DNA of 64,000 nt from Wenjunlia vitaminophila DSM 41686 (lineage in GTDB: Bacteria > Actinomycetota > Actinomycetes > Streptomycetales > Streptomycetaceae). The DNA lies in NCBI RefSeq assembly GCF_000380165.1, contig NZ_KB904634.1, forward strand, positions 272,493 through 336,492. Direction: 5' to 3'. A program made the translations under genes and the position numbers. Position 1 is the first letter of the stretch. Each line of letters starts with the position of its first letter. This document shows, piece after piece, positions 17,114 through 26,494 of this stretch. The notes below the pieces were generated by a model. That model searched no databases, was not told the DNA's origin, and worked only from the letters and a program-made list of their open reading frames with translations.

Positions 17114-18462
17114 CGCGGTGCCTCCCCGGGGCGTCCGGACGGCTGCGTCGGCTCGGCCCGGCCCACCCGCACCAGCCGCACCCGTTCCGCCCTGTGGTGG
17201 CCCACGTGGCGCACCCGCAGCCGCCAGCCGGGCAGGGTGACCACGTCGTCGCGTTCGGGAATCCGTCCCAGCAGGTCGGCGACGAGGCCCGCGACCGTCT
17301 CGTAGGGGCCGGGCGGGGCTTCGAGGCCGACCCTTCCCAGCAGGTCCACCCGGCAGCTCCCGTCCGCGTCCCAGGCGGGGTGCCCGCCCTCGGCGGGGGC
17401 GGGGGCCAGTTCGGGCAGCGCCGCGGCGTCGTGCTCGTCGCGCACCTCACCGACCAGTTCCTCGACGATGTCCTCCAGGGTGACGACGCCGGCGGTCCCG
17501 CCGTACTCGTCCACCACCACGGCCATCGGCTGTTCCCTGCGCAGCCGCTCGAGCAGCGGCTGCACCGGGAGGGTCTCGGGCACCAGCAGCGGGGCCACCG
17601 CGATCCGCCCCACGGTCCTGCGGGTCCGTTCCGCGGCCGGCACCGCGAGGGCGTCCTTGAGGTGGACCACGCCGATCACCTCGTCCAGGCGTTCCCGGTA
17701 CACCGGGAACCGGGACAGCCCGGTGGCCCGGGTGAGGTTGACGACGTCCGCGGCGGTCGCGGTGTCCTCCAGGGCGGAGACCCGCACCCGGGGGGTCATC
17801 ACGGACTGCGCGGTCAGCTCGGTGAGGCTGATGGTCCGCACGAACAGGTCGGCGGTGTCCTCCTCCAGTGCCCCGGCCCGCGCGGAGTGCCGGACCAGGG
17901 ACACCAGCTCGGCCGGTGACCTGGCGGACGCCAGTTCCTCGGCGGGCTCCACGCCCAGCGCCCGCACCAGGCGGTTGGCCGAGCTGTTGAGAAAAGTGAT
18001 CATCGGCTTGAAGGCCGCGGAGAACGCCTGGTGGGGACCGGCGACGAACCGGGCCACGTCCAGGGGGCGGGAGATCGCCCAGTTCTTCGGGACCAGCTCC
18101 CCGAGGACCATCTGCACCGCGCTGGCCAGCAGCATGCCCACCACCACGGCGGTGCCCGGCACCGCGGAGCTGGGCACGCCCGTCGCGGTGAGCGGTCCGC
18201 CGAGCAGTTCGGCCAGGGCGGGCTGGGCGAGCATGCCGACCACCAGCGAGGTGATGGTGATGCCGAGCTGGGTGCCGGAGAGCTGGAAGGAGAGCTTGCG
18301 CAGCGCCCGCAGCACGTTGCGGGCCCGGCGGTCGCCCTCCGCGGCGGCCCGCTCCACCGCCGGCCGGTCCACGGCCACCAGACCGAATTCGGTGGCCACG
18401 AAGAAGCCGTTGGCCAGGATCAACACGAACGCCGCGGCGAGCAGCAGCAGTGGGACGGTCAT
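17110..18462 (-). CDS. CNNM/CBS/CorC transporter (hemolysin-C family)
   Basis: 450 residues. CNNM domain ~1-195 (LANGFFVATEFGLVAVDRPA; LGELVPKNWAISRP), CBS pair ~215-335 (FPVYRERLDEVIGVVHLKDA; VVDEYGGTAGVVTLEDIVEE) and a complete CorC/HlyC domain ~350-435 (GRIPERDDVVTLPGWRLRV). First gene of a two-gene operon with 4-base overlap. Expected to move divalent cations, probably Mg2+, with ATP sensed by the CBS pair. The 204-bp leader upstream contains two stable small hairpins but does not match the M-box riboswitch. Confidence 0.87.
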   Translation of the reverse strand: MTVPLLLLAAAFVLILANGFFVATEFGLVAVDRPAVERAAAEGDRRARNVLRALRKLSFQLSGTQLGITITSLVVGMLAQPALAELLGGPLTATGVPSSAVPGTAVVVGMLLASAVQMVLGELVPKNWAISRPLDVARFVAGPHQAFSAAFKPMITFLNSSANRLVRALGVEPAEELASARSPAELVSLVRHSARAGALEEDTADLFVRTISLTELTAQSVMTPRVRVSALEDTATAADVVNLTRATGLSRFPVYRERLDEVIGVVHLKDALAVPAAERTRRTVGRIAVAPLLVPETLPVQPLLERLRREQPMAVVVDEYGGTAGVVTLEDIVEELVGEVRDEHDAAALPELAPAPAEGGHPAWDADGSCRVDLLGRVGLEAPPGPYETVAGLVADLLGRIPERDDVVTLPGWRLRVRHVGHHRAERVRLVRVGRAEPTQPSGRPGEAPR

Positions 18463-18666
18463 TCCGCCACCTCCTCGCGCCGCACCAGGGCGGACAAGGT
18501 GGCGCAGGTACTACAGGACGATGGGTCCATCGTCGGAGAGTGTCACTCCTCGAGTAGAAGGCGGTCGGACGACGAGAACGACGCGGTGCAGCCCGCGGCC
18601 CACGTCGGCGGGGGCGCACAGGGGGCACACCAGTGGTTCAAGAGTAGACAAAGCAGGCCGGTGATG

Positions 18667-19152
18667 TCAGTCGGTGCCCCGGGGGTCCTCCGCGGCGCTG
18701 CCCCGGACCTCGGCCAGCGCACGCAGCGCCCGGGCGTCCCGGATGGCCTGGGCCTTGCCCGCACCGGTCTGGATGCCCATGGCGGCCAGGGTGGTGCCGT
18801 CGGCCAGGTCCAGGTAGACCCAGGGGTCACCGGCGCGGAGGTTCACCCGGATCAGTTCGGCCCATTCCAGGCGCCGCTTGACCGTGAGGTTGACCACCGT
18901 CACGCCCGCCTGGTCCACCATGACCTTCGGTCGGGACAGCACCACCAGCACGCCGAAGATCAGCAGACCGGTGCCCACGAAGGTGAGCCGGTCGGCGACG
19001 TTCCACGAGCCGCTCCCGGAGCCGCCGGGCAGCAGCACGGCGATCACGGCGAAGACGACGAGCAGCGCCGTACCTATGCTCAGCAGCACCACACGGGTGC
19101 GCCGGGGCCGGAACGTGATCGGAAGTTCGGGCAGGTCGGCGGTGGCTGACAC
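18667..19152 (-). CDS. PH-like-domain membrane protein
   Basis: 161 residues. A short cytoplasmic start (TFRPRRTRV) is followed by two membrane helices, ~22-43 (VVLLSIGTALLVVFAVIAVLL) and ~54-75 (LTFVGTGLLIFGVLVVLSRP). The C-terminal half (VMVDQAGVTVVNLTVKRRLE; LRAGDPWVYLDLADGTTL) matches the small PH-like domain family of actinobacterial membrane proteins. A gene of this type often lies next to hisG in streptomycetes, as here (75 bp gap). Function unknown. Confidence 0.8.
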   Translation of the reverse strand: MSATADLPELPITFRPRRTRVVLLSIGTALLVVFAVIAVLLPGGSGSGSWNVADRLTFVGTGLLIFGVLVVLSRPKVMVDQAGVTVVNLTVKRRLEWAELIRVNLRAGDPWVYLDLADGTTLAAMGIQTGAGKAQAIRDARALRALAEVRGSAAEDPRGTD

Positions 19153-19227
19153 GGGGGCGCCTTCTCGTCGTCTTCGGCGGGTCGTCTGCGGCTGGTCCTG
19201 GTCACCGGGAGCGGAGCCCGGGAGGCG

Positions 19228-20076
19228 TCACAGCCGGCAGGCGTGGATGTCGGTGACCAGGATGGCCCGGGCCCCGACCTCCCACAGATCGTCCATGATC
19301 TGCTGCGCCTCGGACCGCGGCACCATGGCCCGGACCGCCACCCAGCCCTCGTTGTGCAGCGGGGACACGGTGGGCGACTCCAGCCCCGGCGTGAGCCCTA
19401 TGGCCTTGTCCACGTGCTCGGCCCTGATGTCGTAGTCCATCATCACGTAGCTCCGGGCGACCAGGACCCCCTGGAGGCGCCGCAGGAACTGCGTGACCCG
19501 CGGCTCGTCCCGCTCCGCCCCGATCCGGCGGACCACCACGGCCTCGGACTCCAGGATGGGGTCGCTGATGATCTCCAGGCCGGCGTTGCGCAGGGTGGTG
19601 CCCGTCTCCACCACGTCGGCGATCACCTCGGCCACCCCGAGTTGGACGGCGGTCTCCACCGCGCCGTCCAGGCGGACCACCGCGGCGTCCACGCCGCGGT
19701 CGGCGAGGTGCTTGGCGACCACTCCGGGCAGCGACGTGGCGACGGTCATCCCGCCGAACTCGCTGACGTCCTTGGCGGTACCCGGACGGGTGGCGAAGCG
19801 GAACTTGGAGCGGCCGAAGCCGAGCTGCATGATCTCCTCGGCCGACGCCCCGGAGTCCAGCAGCAGGTCCCGCCCCGTGATGCCCAGGTCGAGCCGCCCG
19901 GAGCCGACGTAGACGGCGATGTCCCTCGGACGCAGGAAGAAGAACTCCACGTTGTTCTGCGGATCGACGAGGACCAACTCGCGCGCGTCCTTGCGCTGGA
20001 GGTAGCCGGCCTCATGGAGCATCGCCGACGCAGGCTCGGACAGTGAACCCTTGTTGGGGAGGGCGATGCGGAGCAT
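19228..20076 (-). CDS. hisG: ATP phosphoribosyltransferase, long form
   Basis: 282 residues from ATG 20076. MLRIALPNKGSLSEPA at the start, IAVYVGSGRLDLGITGRDLL, GVAEVIADVVETGTTLRNAG (phosphoribosyl-diphosphate site) and a C-terminal regulatory ACT-like domain from ~210 (MMDYDIRAEHVDKAIGLTPG) define the long, histidine-feedback-inhibited HisG. It performs the first step of histidine synthesis: ATP plus PRPP gives phosphoribosyl-ATP. It follows hisE by 97 bp, probably as the last gene of the rib/his transcript. Confidence 0.97.
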   Translation of the reverse strand: MLRIALPNKGSLSEPASAMLHEAGYLQRKDARELVLVDPQNNVEFFFLRPRDIAVYVGSGRLDLGITGRDLLLDSGASAEEIMQLGFGRSKFRFATRPGTAKDVSEFGGMTVATSLPGVVAKHLADRGVDAAVVRLDGAVETAVQLGVAEVIADVVETGTTLRNAGLEIISDPILESEAVVVRRIGAERDEPRVTQFLRRLQGVLVARSYVMMDYDIRAEHVDKAIGLTPGLESPTVSPLHNEGWVAVRAMVPRSEAQQIMDDLWEVGARAILVTDIHACRL

Positions 20077-20173
20077 GTCAGGTCAGACCCTTCGCGGTGG
20101 TGGGGGCGGTGGTGGGGAGGACGGTGGGCCGGGGAGACCACGGCGGGCCGGGGGCGCGCCGCGGTTCCGTCGG

Positions 20174-20443
20174 CTACAGATGAGCGTAGACGTCGTCGAG
20201 GTCAATGCCGCGGGCCACCATCATCACCTGAAGGTGGTACAGCAACTGGGAGATCTCCTCCGCGGTGCGGTCGGCGCCCTCGTGCTCGGCTGCCATCCAC
20301 ACCTCGGCGGCCTCCTCGACGACCTTCTTGCCGATGGTGTGCACCCCCGCGGCCACCAGCTCGGCGGTGCGGGAGGAGGCGGGGTCGCCGGTGGCGGCCT
20401 TGTGCTTGAGCTCGGTGAACAGCTCGTCGAATGTCTTGCCCAT
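20174..20443 (-). CDS. hisE: Phosphoribosyl-ATP pyrophosphatase
   Basis: 89 residues, the normal length of stand-alone His[40 protein letters not shown] and [20 protein letters not shown] contain the Glu-rich metal-binding helices of the MazG-like fold. It hydrolyses phosphoribosyl-ATP to phosphoribosyl-AMP, the second step of histidine synthesis. It sits 20 bp after ribH and before hisG, so purine-derived histidine and riboflavin genes are cotranscribed, as in related actinomycetes. Confidence 0.95.
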   Translation of the reverse strand: MGKTFDELFTELKHKAATGDPASSRTAELVAAGVHTIGKKVVEEAAEVWMAAEHEGADRTAEEISQLLYHLQVMMVARGIDLDDVYAHL

Positions 20444-20463
20444 GGTGCCCCCAACTTACCGGG

Positions 20464-20967
20464 TCACCCGGAGCTGGCGGTCACCGCCATGGCCGCGGCG
20501 GCGGAACGCAGGGCCACCACGGTGGCCACCGCGGCGGTGGCCGCCTCGTGCCCCTTGTCCTCGACGGACCCGGGCAGCCCCGCCCTGTCCACCGCCTGCT
20601 CCTCGGTGTCGCAGGTCAGCACGCCGAAGCCGACCGGCACCCCGGTCTCCACGCTCACCTGGGTCAGCCCCGCGGTCACGCCCTGGCAGACGTAGTCGAA
20701 GTGGGGCGTGCCACCGCGGATCACCACCCCGAGCGCCACCACCGCGTCATGACCGCGGTCGGCCAGCACCCGGGCCGCCACCGGCAGCTCGAAGCTGCCG
20801 GGCACCCGCACGACGGTGGGCTCGGTGACCCCGAGCCCGGCCAGCGCCCGCAGTGCCCCGTCGAGCAGCCCGTCCATCACCTTGTCGTGCCACTGCGCGG
20901 CGACGACCGCCACCTTCAGGCCCTCGCACGGGGCCACGGAGATCTCTGGTGCGCCCTTGCCACTCAC
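20464..20967 (-). CDS. ribH: 6,7-dimethyl-8-ribityllumazine synthase
   Basis: 167 residues. [20 protein letters not shown] (first substrate loop), [40 protein letters not shown] (with the 85-89-type His/Phe active-site segment) and [20 protein letters not shown] are classic lumazine synthase motifs. It condenses dihydroxybutanone phosphate with the ribityl-uracil intermediate. It lies 98 bp after ribBA in the riboflavin operon. Confidence 0.96.
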   Translation of the reverse strand: MSGKGAPEISVAPCEGLKVAVVAAQWHDKVMDGLLDGALRALAGLGVTEPTVVRVPGSFELPVAARVLADRGHDAVVALGVVIRGGTPHFDYVCQGVTAGLTQVSVETGVPVGFGVLTCDTEEQAVDRAGLPGSVEDKGHEAATAAVATVVALRSAAAAMAVTASSG

Positions 20968-21065
20968 GTCTCTTCAGATCCTTAGGGGTAGGAGTAACTG
21001 TTCGTGTCGCCCCGACCGGTCCGCCGGGCCACTGCCCCGGCCCGGCGCCCCGGGGCCGGCCGGCC

Positions 21066-22343
21066 TCAGGCCGGGTCGCCGAGCCAGGGCAGGTCGTGCC
21101 CCATCCGGTCCCTCTTGGTCCGCAGGTACCGCAGGTTGTGCTCGCCCGCGGGGGCCGGCAGCGGTTCGCGGCCGAGCACCAGCAGACCGTGCCTGGTCAG
21201 CGCGGACGTCTTGTCGGGGTTGTTGGTCAGCAGGCGCAGCGAGCGCACGCCGAGGTCGGTCAGGATCGAGGCGCCGGCCCCGTAGTCCCGGGCGTCGGCG
21301 GGCAGGCCGAGGTCGAGGTTGGCGTCGAGGGTGTCCCGACCGACCTCCTGGAGTTGGTAGGCCCGCAGCTTGTGCAGCAGGCCGATGCCGCGTCCCTCGT
21401 GTCCGCGCAGGTAGACCACCACGCCGCGGCCCTCGTCGGCGATCCGGGCCAGGGACGCCTGGAGCTGCGGGCCACAGTCGCAGCGCTGGGAACCGAGGAC
21501 GTCGCCGGTGAGGCACTCGGAGTGGACGCGCACCAGGACGTCCTCGCCGTCCAGCAGGCGCCCGTCGGCGAGTTCCCCGGCCACCAGCGCGATGTGTTCC
21601 GCGCCGTCGGCCTCGCTGCGGTAACCGAACGCCCGGAAGGTGCCGTGCGCGGTGGGCAGGGCGGTGTCGGCCTCGCGGCGCACCGCCGGCTCGACGCGGC
21701 GGCGGTAGGCGATCAGGTCCTCGATGGAGACGATCGCCAGCCCGTGCCTGCGGGCGAACGGGACCAGTTCGGGCAGCCGGGCCATGGTGCCGTCCGCGTT
21801 GGCGATCTCGCAGATCACCGCGGCCGGGTGGAGGCCGGCGAGCCGGGCCAGGTCGATGCCGGCCTCGGTGTGGCCGTCCCGGGCCAGCACCCCGCCCTCC
21901 CGGGCGCGCAGCGGGAAGACGTGTCCGGGCCGGACGAAGTCGCCGGGGACGGACTCGGGGTCCGCCAGGGCCCGGGCGGTGTGGGCCCGGTCGGCGGCGG
22001 AGATGCCGGTGGTGGTGCCGTGCTTGGCGTCCACGGAGACGGTGAACGCGGTGCGCATGCTCTCGGTGTTGTCCTGGACCATCTGCTCCAGCTTGAGCCG
22101 GTCCAGGTCGGTGCCGCGCATCGGCACGCAGATCAGGCCGCGGCACTCGGCCATCATGAAGGCGATCACCTCGGGGGTGACGAGTTGCGCGGCGACGACC
22201 AGGTCGCCCTCGTTCTCCCGGTCCGCGTCGTCCACGACCACGACCGGCCGGCCCGCCGCGATGTCGGCGACGGCCCGCTCGATCGGGTCGAGGGTGAGGT
22301 CCTCCTCGGTCGGCACCTGTCGGGGTGCTGGGGTGACGGTCAC
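21066..22343 (-). CDS. ribBA: Bifunctional 3,4-dihydroxy-2-butanone-4-phosphate synthase / GTP cyclohydrolase II
   Basis: 425 residues from GTG 22343, whose GTGA overlaps the ribM stop by 4 bases. The N-terminal RibB domain (~15-215) has [15 protein letters not shown] and [20 protein letters not shown]; the C-terminal RibA domain (~220-420) has [20 protein letters not shown] with the zinc Cys residues and [12 protein letters not shown]. It supplies both branches of riboflavin synthesis, from ribulose 5-phosphate and from GTP. The longer open frame upstream overlaps ribM and is not used. Confidence 0.96.
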   Translation of the reverse strand: MTVTPAPRQVPTEEDLTLDPIERAVADIAAGRPVVVVDDADRENEGDLVVAAQLVTPEVIAFMMAECRGLICVPMRGTDLDRLKLEQMVQDNTESMRTAFTVSVDAKHGTTTGISAADRAHTARALADPESVPGDFVRPGHVFPLRAREGGVLARDGHTEAGIDLARLAGLHPAAVICEIANADGTMARLPELVPFARRHGLAIVSIEDLIAYRRRVEPAVRREADTALPTAHGTFRAFGYRSEADGAEHIALVAGELADGRLLDGEDVLVRVHSECLTGDVLGSQRCDCGPQLQASLARIADEGRGVVVYLRGHEGRGIGLLHKLRAYQLQEVGRDTLDANLDLGLPADARDYGAGASILTDLGVRSLRLLTNNPDKTSALTRHGLLVLGREPLPAPAGEHNLRYLRTKRDRMGHDLPWLGDPA

Positions 22344-22999
22344 GCTGCTGCTCCTTCCAGGACGGGCCGACCCGGGGACGTGGTGCTGCGGGTGCGCTGC
22401 CACCAGGCGCGCAGGCCGAGCAGCACCAGGGCGAAGTAGATGCAGTAGACGAGGCCGGAGAAGGCCAGGCCGCTGGTGAGGGCGAGGGGGACGCCGACGA
22501 GGTCCACCGCGAGCCAGGCGAACCAGAACTCCACCAGGCCGCGGGCCTGGGCCACCATCGCGGCGAGCGTGCCCACGAAGATGTACGCGTCCGGCCAGGG
22601 GTTCCAGGACAGGGTGGGGAACGCGCTGAACAGCCAGCCCACGGCGAGGGTGCCCGCGGCGGTGCCGCCGACCAGGGCGATGCGTTCCGGCCAGGTGGCG
22701 AACCGGACCGTGATCCGACCCGTCCCGCCGCGGCTGCCGTTCCGCCACCGGGTCCAGCCCCAGCAGGCCACGCCGACGACCAGGAGCTGTTTGCCCACGC
22801 CCCCGCCGAGCTGCGCGGACAGATACGCGGTGATCAGGACGGCACCGGACAGCAGTTGCGCCGGCCAGGTCCACATCGAACGGCGCCAGCCCAGGGCCAG
22901 CGCGGTGAGCCCCAGCAGGTTGCCGATCATGTCGGACCAGATGACGTGTTGGTCGAAGACCTCGAACGCGGTCCCGTTGAGCCAGTCCACGCCAGTCAC
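22340..22999 (-). CDS. ribM: RibM/PnuC-type membrane transporter in the riboflavin operon
   Basis: 219 residues with six or seven hydrophobic segments, including [20 protein letters not shown] and [20 protein letters not shown], the PnuC/NMN-transporter fold. Start and stop overlap ribE and ribBA by 4 bases each, so it is embedded in the riboflavin operon. PnuC relatives in this exact position (RibM, earlier PnuX) have been shown to carry riboflavin in Streptomyces davawensis and Corynebacterium glutamicum; by context riboflavin is a better guess here than nicotinamide riboside or mononucleotide. Confidence 0.85.
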   Translation of the reverse strand: MTGVDWLNGTAFEVFDQHVIWSDMIGNLLGLTALALGWRRSMWTWPAQLLSGAVLITAYLSAQLGGGVGKQLLVVGVACWGWTRWRNGSRGGTGRITVRFATWPERIALVGGTAAGTLAVGWLFSAFPTLSWNPWPDAYIFVGTLAAMVAQARGLVEFWFAWLAVDLVGVPLALTSGLAFSGLVYCIYFALVLLGLRAWWQRTRSTTSPGRPVLEGAAA

Positions 23000-23610
23000 C
23001 CGGCCACCCCCGCGGGGTCCGCGTCCTGGTCCAGCAGCCGCTCCACGTACTTGGCGAGCACGTCCACCTCGAGGTTGACCGGGTCGCCCGGCTGCTTGAA
23101 GCCGAGGGTGGTGGCGGCGAGGGTGGTCGGGATCAGGCTGACGGTGAAGTGGTCCCGCTCCGCGGCGACCACGGTCAGGCTGACCCCGTCCACCGCGATG
23201 GAACCCTTGGCGACCACGTAGCGGCTCAGCTCCGCGGGCAGTGCGACGGCGACCACCTCCCAGCGCTCACCCGGGGTGCGGCGGACGATCTCGCCGACGC
23301 CGTCCACGTGGCCCTGCACCAGGTGGCCGCCCAGGCGCCCGCCGAGGGCCATGGGCCGCTCCAGGTTGACCCGGGAGCCGGGGGCCAGCGCACCCAGGCT
23401 GGTGCGCTTGAGGGTCTCGGCCATCACGTCCGCGGTGAACTCACCGTCCTGCGTGTCCACCACGGTCAGGCAGACGCCGTTGACCGCGATGGAGTCCCCG
23501 TGCCGCGCGTCCTTGGTGACCAGTGGCCCGCGGAACCGGAACCGGGAGGAGTCCCCCAGTTCCTGCGCCTCGACGACCTCGCCAAGCTCTTCGACGATTC
23601 CGGTGAACAC
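22996..23610 (-). CDS. ribE: Riboflavin synthase, alpha subunit
   Basis: 204 residues from GTG 23610. Two lumazine-binding repeats are visible: [19 protein letters not shown] with [16 protein letters not shown] in the first half, and [12 protein letters not shown] with [18 protein letters not shown] in the second. It dismutates two ribityllumazines to riboflavin. The start immediately follows the ribD stop with no gap, and the stop overlaps ribM by 4 bases, so the whole set is tightly coupled. Confidence 0.96.
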   Translation of the reverse strand: MFTGIVEELGEVVEAQELGDSSRFRFRGPLVTKDARHGDSIAVNGVCLTVVDTQDGEFTADVMAETLKRTSLGALAPGSRVNLERPMALGGRLGGHLVQGHVDGVGEIVRRTPGERWEVVAVALPAELSRYVVAKGSIAVDGVSLTVVAAERDHFTVSLIPTTLAATTLGFKQPGDPVNLEVDVLAKYVERLLDQDADPAGVAG

Positions 23611-24729
23611 TCAGCTCTCCTCGAGTACGCCGGGCGCGGGGTGCGTCCGGGGATAAGCGGTGACGCGCAGGTCCACGCCGAGTCGCGTGACGTCGGCGAC
23701 ATCGAGCCGCAGGGCCTGCGTGATGGTGTGGATTCCGACGCCGTGGACGACGGAGGGGCCGGCGCCGAGCAGCGCCGGGGCGAGGTAGCCGACGACCTTG
23801 TCGACCAGCCCGGCGGCGAGGAACGAACCGGCCAGGGTGGGTCCGCCCTCGAGCAGGACGGAACGGACCTGGCGGTCGTGGAGCGCCGCGAGCAGCGCGG
23901 TCAGGTCCAACCCGCGCCCGTCCCGGGCGGGGGGCAGCCGCAGCACGTCGAGGCCCGGGAGGTGCCCGGTGGCGGCGTCCCGGCCCACGCACAGCAGGGT
24001 GGGGGCGGCGGCGTCCAGCACCCGGGCGTCGGGTTTGACGGTGGCATGGGTGTCCACCACCACGCGGAGCGGCTGGGGGACGTCGGGGCGGGGGGCGTCG
24101 CGGTGGGCGAGGTGGGGGTCGTCGGCGCGCAGGGTCCCGGAGCCGACCACCACGGCGTCGGCCTCGGCACGCAGTCGGTGCACGTCGGCCCTGGCCTGGC
24201 TCCCGGTGATCCAGCGGCTGGTGCCGTCGGCGGCCGCGATCCGGCCGTCCAGGGTCGCCGCGTACTTCCACAGCACGAACGGGCGGCGGCGCAGCACCGA
24301 GGTCAGCCACGCCTCGTTGACCGCGGTGGCCTCGTCCGCCAGCAGTCCGCCGGCCACGTCCACGCCCGCGGCGAACAGGGTGGCGGCGCCGCCGGTGGCG
24401 GTGGGGGTGGGGTCGGTGACGGCGTAGACGACCCGGGCGATCCCGGCGCCGATCAGGGCCTGGGAACAGGGGCCCGTGCGTCCGGTGTGGTCGCACGGCT
24501 CGAGGGTGACCACGGCGGTGCCGCCTCGGGCGCGTTCCCCGGCGGCCCGCAGGGCGTGGACCTCGGCGTGGGGGCCGCCGGCGCGCTGGTGCCACCCCTC
24601 GCCGACGACTTCGCCGGCGGCGTCCAGGACCACGCAGCCGACGACGGGGTTGGGGCTGGTCGCGCCGAGGCCGCGGGCGGCGAGCCCGACGGCACGCCGC
24701 ATGGCGTCGGCTTCGTCGATCGGGGCCAC
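23611..24729 (-). CDS. ribD: Bifunctional diaminohydroxyphosphoribosylaminopyrimidine deaminase / reductase
   Basis: 372 residues from GTG 24729, chosen because a perfect AGGAGG lies 6 bases upstream. The deaminase domain (~1-145) carries GGPHAEVHALRAAGERA and TLEPCDHTGRTGPC with the zinc ligands; the reductase domain (~146-360) carries WKYAATLDGRIAAADGTSRW and RSVLLEGGPTLAGSFLAAGL. It performs the second and third pyrimidine steps of riboflavin synthesis. First gene of the operon, 185 nt downstream of an FMN riboswitch. Confidence 0.96.
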   Translation of the reverse strand: MAPIDEADAMRRAVGLAARGLGATSPNPVVGCVVLDAAGEVVGEGWHQRAGGPHAEVHALRAAGERARGGTAVVTLEPCDHTGRTGPCSQALIGAGIARVVYAVTDPTPTATGGAATLFAAGVDVAGGLLADEATAVNEAWLTSVLRRRPFVLWKYAATLDGRIAAADGTSRWITGSQARADVHRLRAEADAVVVGSGTLRADDPHLAHRDAPRPDVPQPLRVVVDTHATVKPDARVLDAAAPTLLCVGRDAATGHLPGLDVLRLPPARDGRGLDLTALLAALHDRQVRSVLLEGGPTLAGSFLAAGLVDKVVGYLAPALLGAGPSVVHGVGIHTITQALRLDVADVTRLGVDLRVTAYPRTHPAPGVLEES

Positions 24730-24914
24730 CGAAGTCCTCCTGCCACCTGTGGGCGCGGACTCCGGGGAAGGGAAGGACGCGGACGGCGCACCACCGTACG
24801 CACGTCGAGGCAGGGAAGCCGGTCGCGGACACGGGAGACCCCAGCCGCGAGACGGAAAGCCATGAGGACATGGCCGACCCGGCCGTCGAGGACGGCGTAC
24901 CGGTGCTCGCCCGC

Positions 24915-25043
24915 CGCGCACTGCCTCCCATCCGGACTTTCACCGTCGGTCCAGGAATTTCACCTGGTCAACCGGCCGCTGGCTGCGGCCGGGTCGCGGA
25001 CTGTAACCGCCGGTTCGGAGTTTCACCGACCCCGGAGTGCGCG
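24915..25043 (-). promoter_or_regulatory. FMN riboswitch (RFN element)
   Basis: Read on the minus strand, the element begins CGCGCACTCCGGGGTCGGTG and ends GGCAGTGCGCG; these ends pair as the basal stem P1 (24915-24922 with 25036-25043). Conserved RFN blocks follow in order: GGTGAAACTCCGAACCGGCG, GTTACAGTCCGCGACCC, a variable arm, GTTGACCAGGTGAAATTCCT, GACGGTGAAAGTCCGGATGG and GAGGCAG. It lies upstream of ribD and should turn the operon down when FMN is plentiful, by termination or by hiding the ribD ribosome-binding site in the 185-nt segment that follows. Confidence 0.96.
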
Positions 25044-25235
25044 AACGTCACTGATACGCGTCCAGTGTGCCATGGCGGCTCGGCGGCCGGAGAGCCTGGA
25101 CGGCTGTGCGCTGGGTCACTCGAGCGGGGTTCCAGCCCGGCCACCGCGCCGCGTCAGTACGGACCTTGTCCGAGCCAGTGGTTCTGACCGGTGGACGCCC
25201 CTGGCGGCCGCCGGGCGTCGGTGGACTCCGGGGGT

Positions 25236-26417
25236 TCAGTCCGTGGCGAACACGTCGTCGCGTGCCGCGTCGAGCGCGGTGACCACGGCGCCGCGCAGCA
25301 CCGGACTGCCCTCGACGGTCCCGGCCAGCACCTCGGTGCGCAGCGGCGACAGCTCGGCCAGCCGGGAACCCACCCGGCTGGCCAGTTCCTTGCCCCCGGC
25401 CCGGCCGACCTCGCCGCCGAGCACCACGCAGCCGGGGTCCAGGACCGAGGCGACGGCGGCGGCGCCGACGGCGATCCGGCCGGCGAGCTCGTCCAGGAAC
25501 CCCGTGGCCCCGCCGGTCACGGCTGCGCGCAGCACCTCCTCGGCAGCGGCGGCGTCGTCCTCCCCGGAGGTCGCGAGCCCGTGTTCCCTGGCGAGCGCGC
25601 AGACCGCGGAGCTCGCGGCCAGGGAGTGGAACCCCCCGTCGCACGCGGTGGCCGTGGGCAGTCCCGCCGTGCCGGGCACCGGCAGGAAGCCGATCTCGCC
25701 GGTGCCGCCTGAGGAGCCGCGGCGCAGCCTGCCGTCGAGGATCACCGCCGCGCCGACGCCGTGTCCCAGCCACACCAGCACGAAGGTGTCCCGGTCACGG
25801 GCCGCGCCGGTGCGGAGCTCGGCGACACCCGCGAGGTTGACCTCGTTGTCGAGGAGCACCCGCGCCGGCAGGTGCTCCCGGAGCGCGGCGACCAGCAGTC
25901 CGTGCCAGTCGGGGAGCCCGCCCGCGCGGGAGAGCTCCCCGGTTGCCGGATCGACCAGGCCGGGGGCGCCCACCGCGAGGGTGTGCAGGGTGCGTACGCC
26001 GGCCCCGCGCAGGGTCTCGTCCAGCGCGGCGACGGCGGACTCCACGAGGTGCGCGGCGGGCCGGGTGGGATCGACCGGAAGGGTGACCTCGGTGACGTCC
26101 CTGCCGGCGAGGTCGGTGACCGCGAAGGCCACGCTGTGGGTGCGCACGTCCACGGCGGCGATGTGGGCCCGGGAGGCCACGAGCCCGTAGAGCCGCGCGT
26201 TGGGGCCGCGGCGGACTGCGCCGCTCTCCCCGACCACCGCGACCAGGCCGCGGTCCGCGAGTCGTTGGAGCAGGTCGGCCACGGTCGGGCGGGAGAGCCC
26301 CATGGCCTGTTTGAGCTGGTTGGCGGTCAGCGGTCCGTGGTCGGCCAGGAGGTCGAGCGCGAACCTGTCGTTGAGGGCGCGGGCGGTTCGCGGGGACGCC
26401 GTGCGCACGGTGTTCAT
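25236..26417 (-). CDS. ROK-family transcriptional repressor
   Basis: 393 residues. N-terminal winged helix-turn-helix ~15-75 (NQLKQAMGLSRPTVADLLQR), then a ROK sugar-kinase-like domain (LAVGAPGLVDPATGELSRAG; LLDNEVNLAGVAELRTGAAR; GTGEIGFLPVPG). The ExGH zinc motif is changed: the usual GxCGxxGC cysteine cluster is replaced by ACDGG, so zinc binding may be reduced. Divergent from an MFS transporter with a palindrome in the 77-bp gap, so it probably represses that transporter in response to a sugar. Confidence 0.88.
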   Translation of the reverse strand: MNTVRTASPRTARALNDRFALDLLADHGPLTANQLKQAMGLSRPTVADLLQRLADRGLVAVVGESGAVRRGPNARLYGLVASRAHIAAVDVRTHSVAFAVTDLAGRDVTEVTLPVDPTRPAAHLVESAVAALDETLRGAGVRTLHTLAVGAPGLVDPATGELSRAGGLPDWHGLLVAALREHLPARVLLDNEVNLAGVAELRTGAARDRDTFVLVWLGHGVGAAVILDGRLRRGSSGGTGEIGFLPVPGTAGLPTATACDGGFHSLAASSAVCALAREHGLATSGEDDAAAAEEVLRAAVTGGATGFLDELAGRIAVGAAAVASVLDPGCVVLGGEVGRAGGKELASRVGSRLAELSPLRTEVLAGTVEGSPVLRGAVVTALDAARDDVFATD

Positions 26418-26463
26418 GGTGGTGATCCTCGCAGACGGACCAGTTGGCGGCTTTTCCCGTTTC

Positions 26464-26484
26464 TATCAGGAAGGCTGCCTGATA
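26464..26484. promoter_or_regulatory. Candidate ROK-regulator operator
   Basis: TATCAGG-N7-CCTGATA is a perfect 7-bp inverted repeat located 10 bases before the MFS start codon and 46 bases before the divergent ROK gene. Position and symmetry fit a repressor site controlling the MFS gene and possibly both genes. Confidence 0.6.
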
Positions 26485-26494
26485 ATTTACGGCC

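Noticed and set aside
18463..18666. M-box magnesium riboswitch before CNNM genes
   Set aside because: The conserved M-box blocks are absent; only generic hairpins are visible.
23149..26190. 1013-codon plus-strand open frame opposite the riboflavin operon
   Set aside because: It is the shadow of ribE, ribD, the riboswitch and the ROK gene in high-GC sequence; no family signal is seen in its translation.
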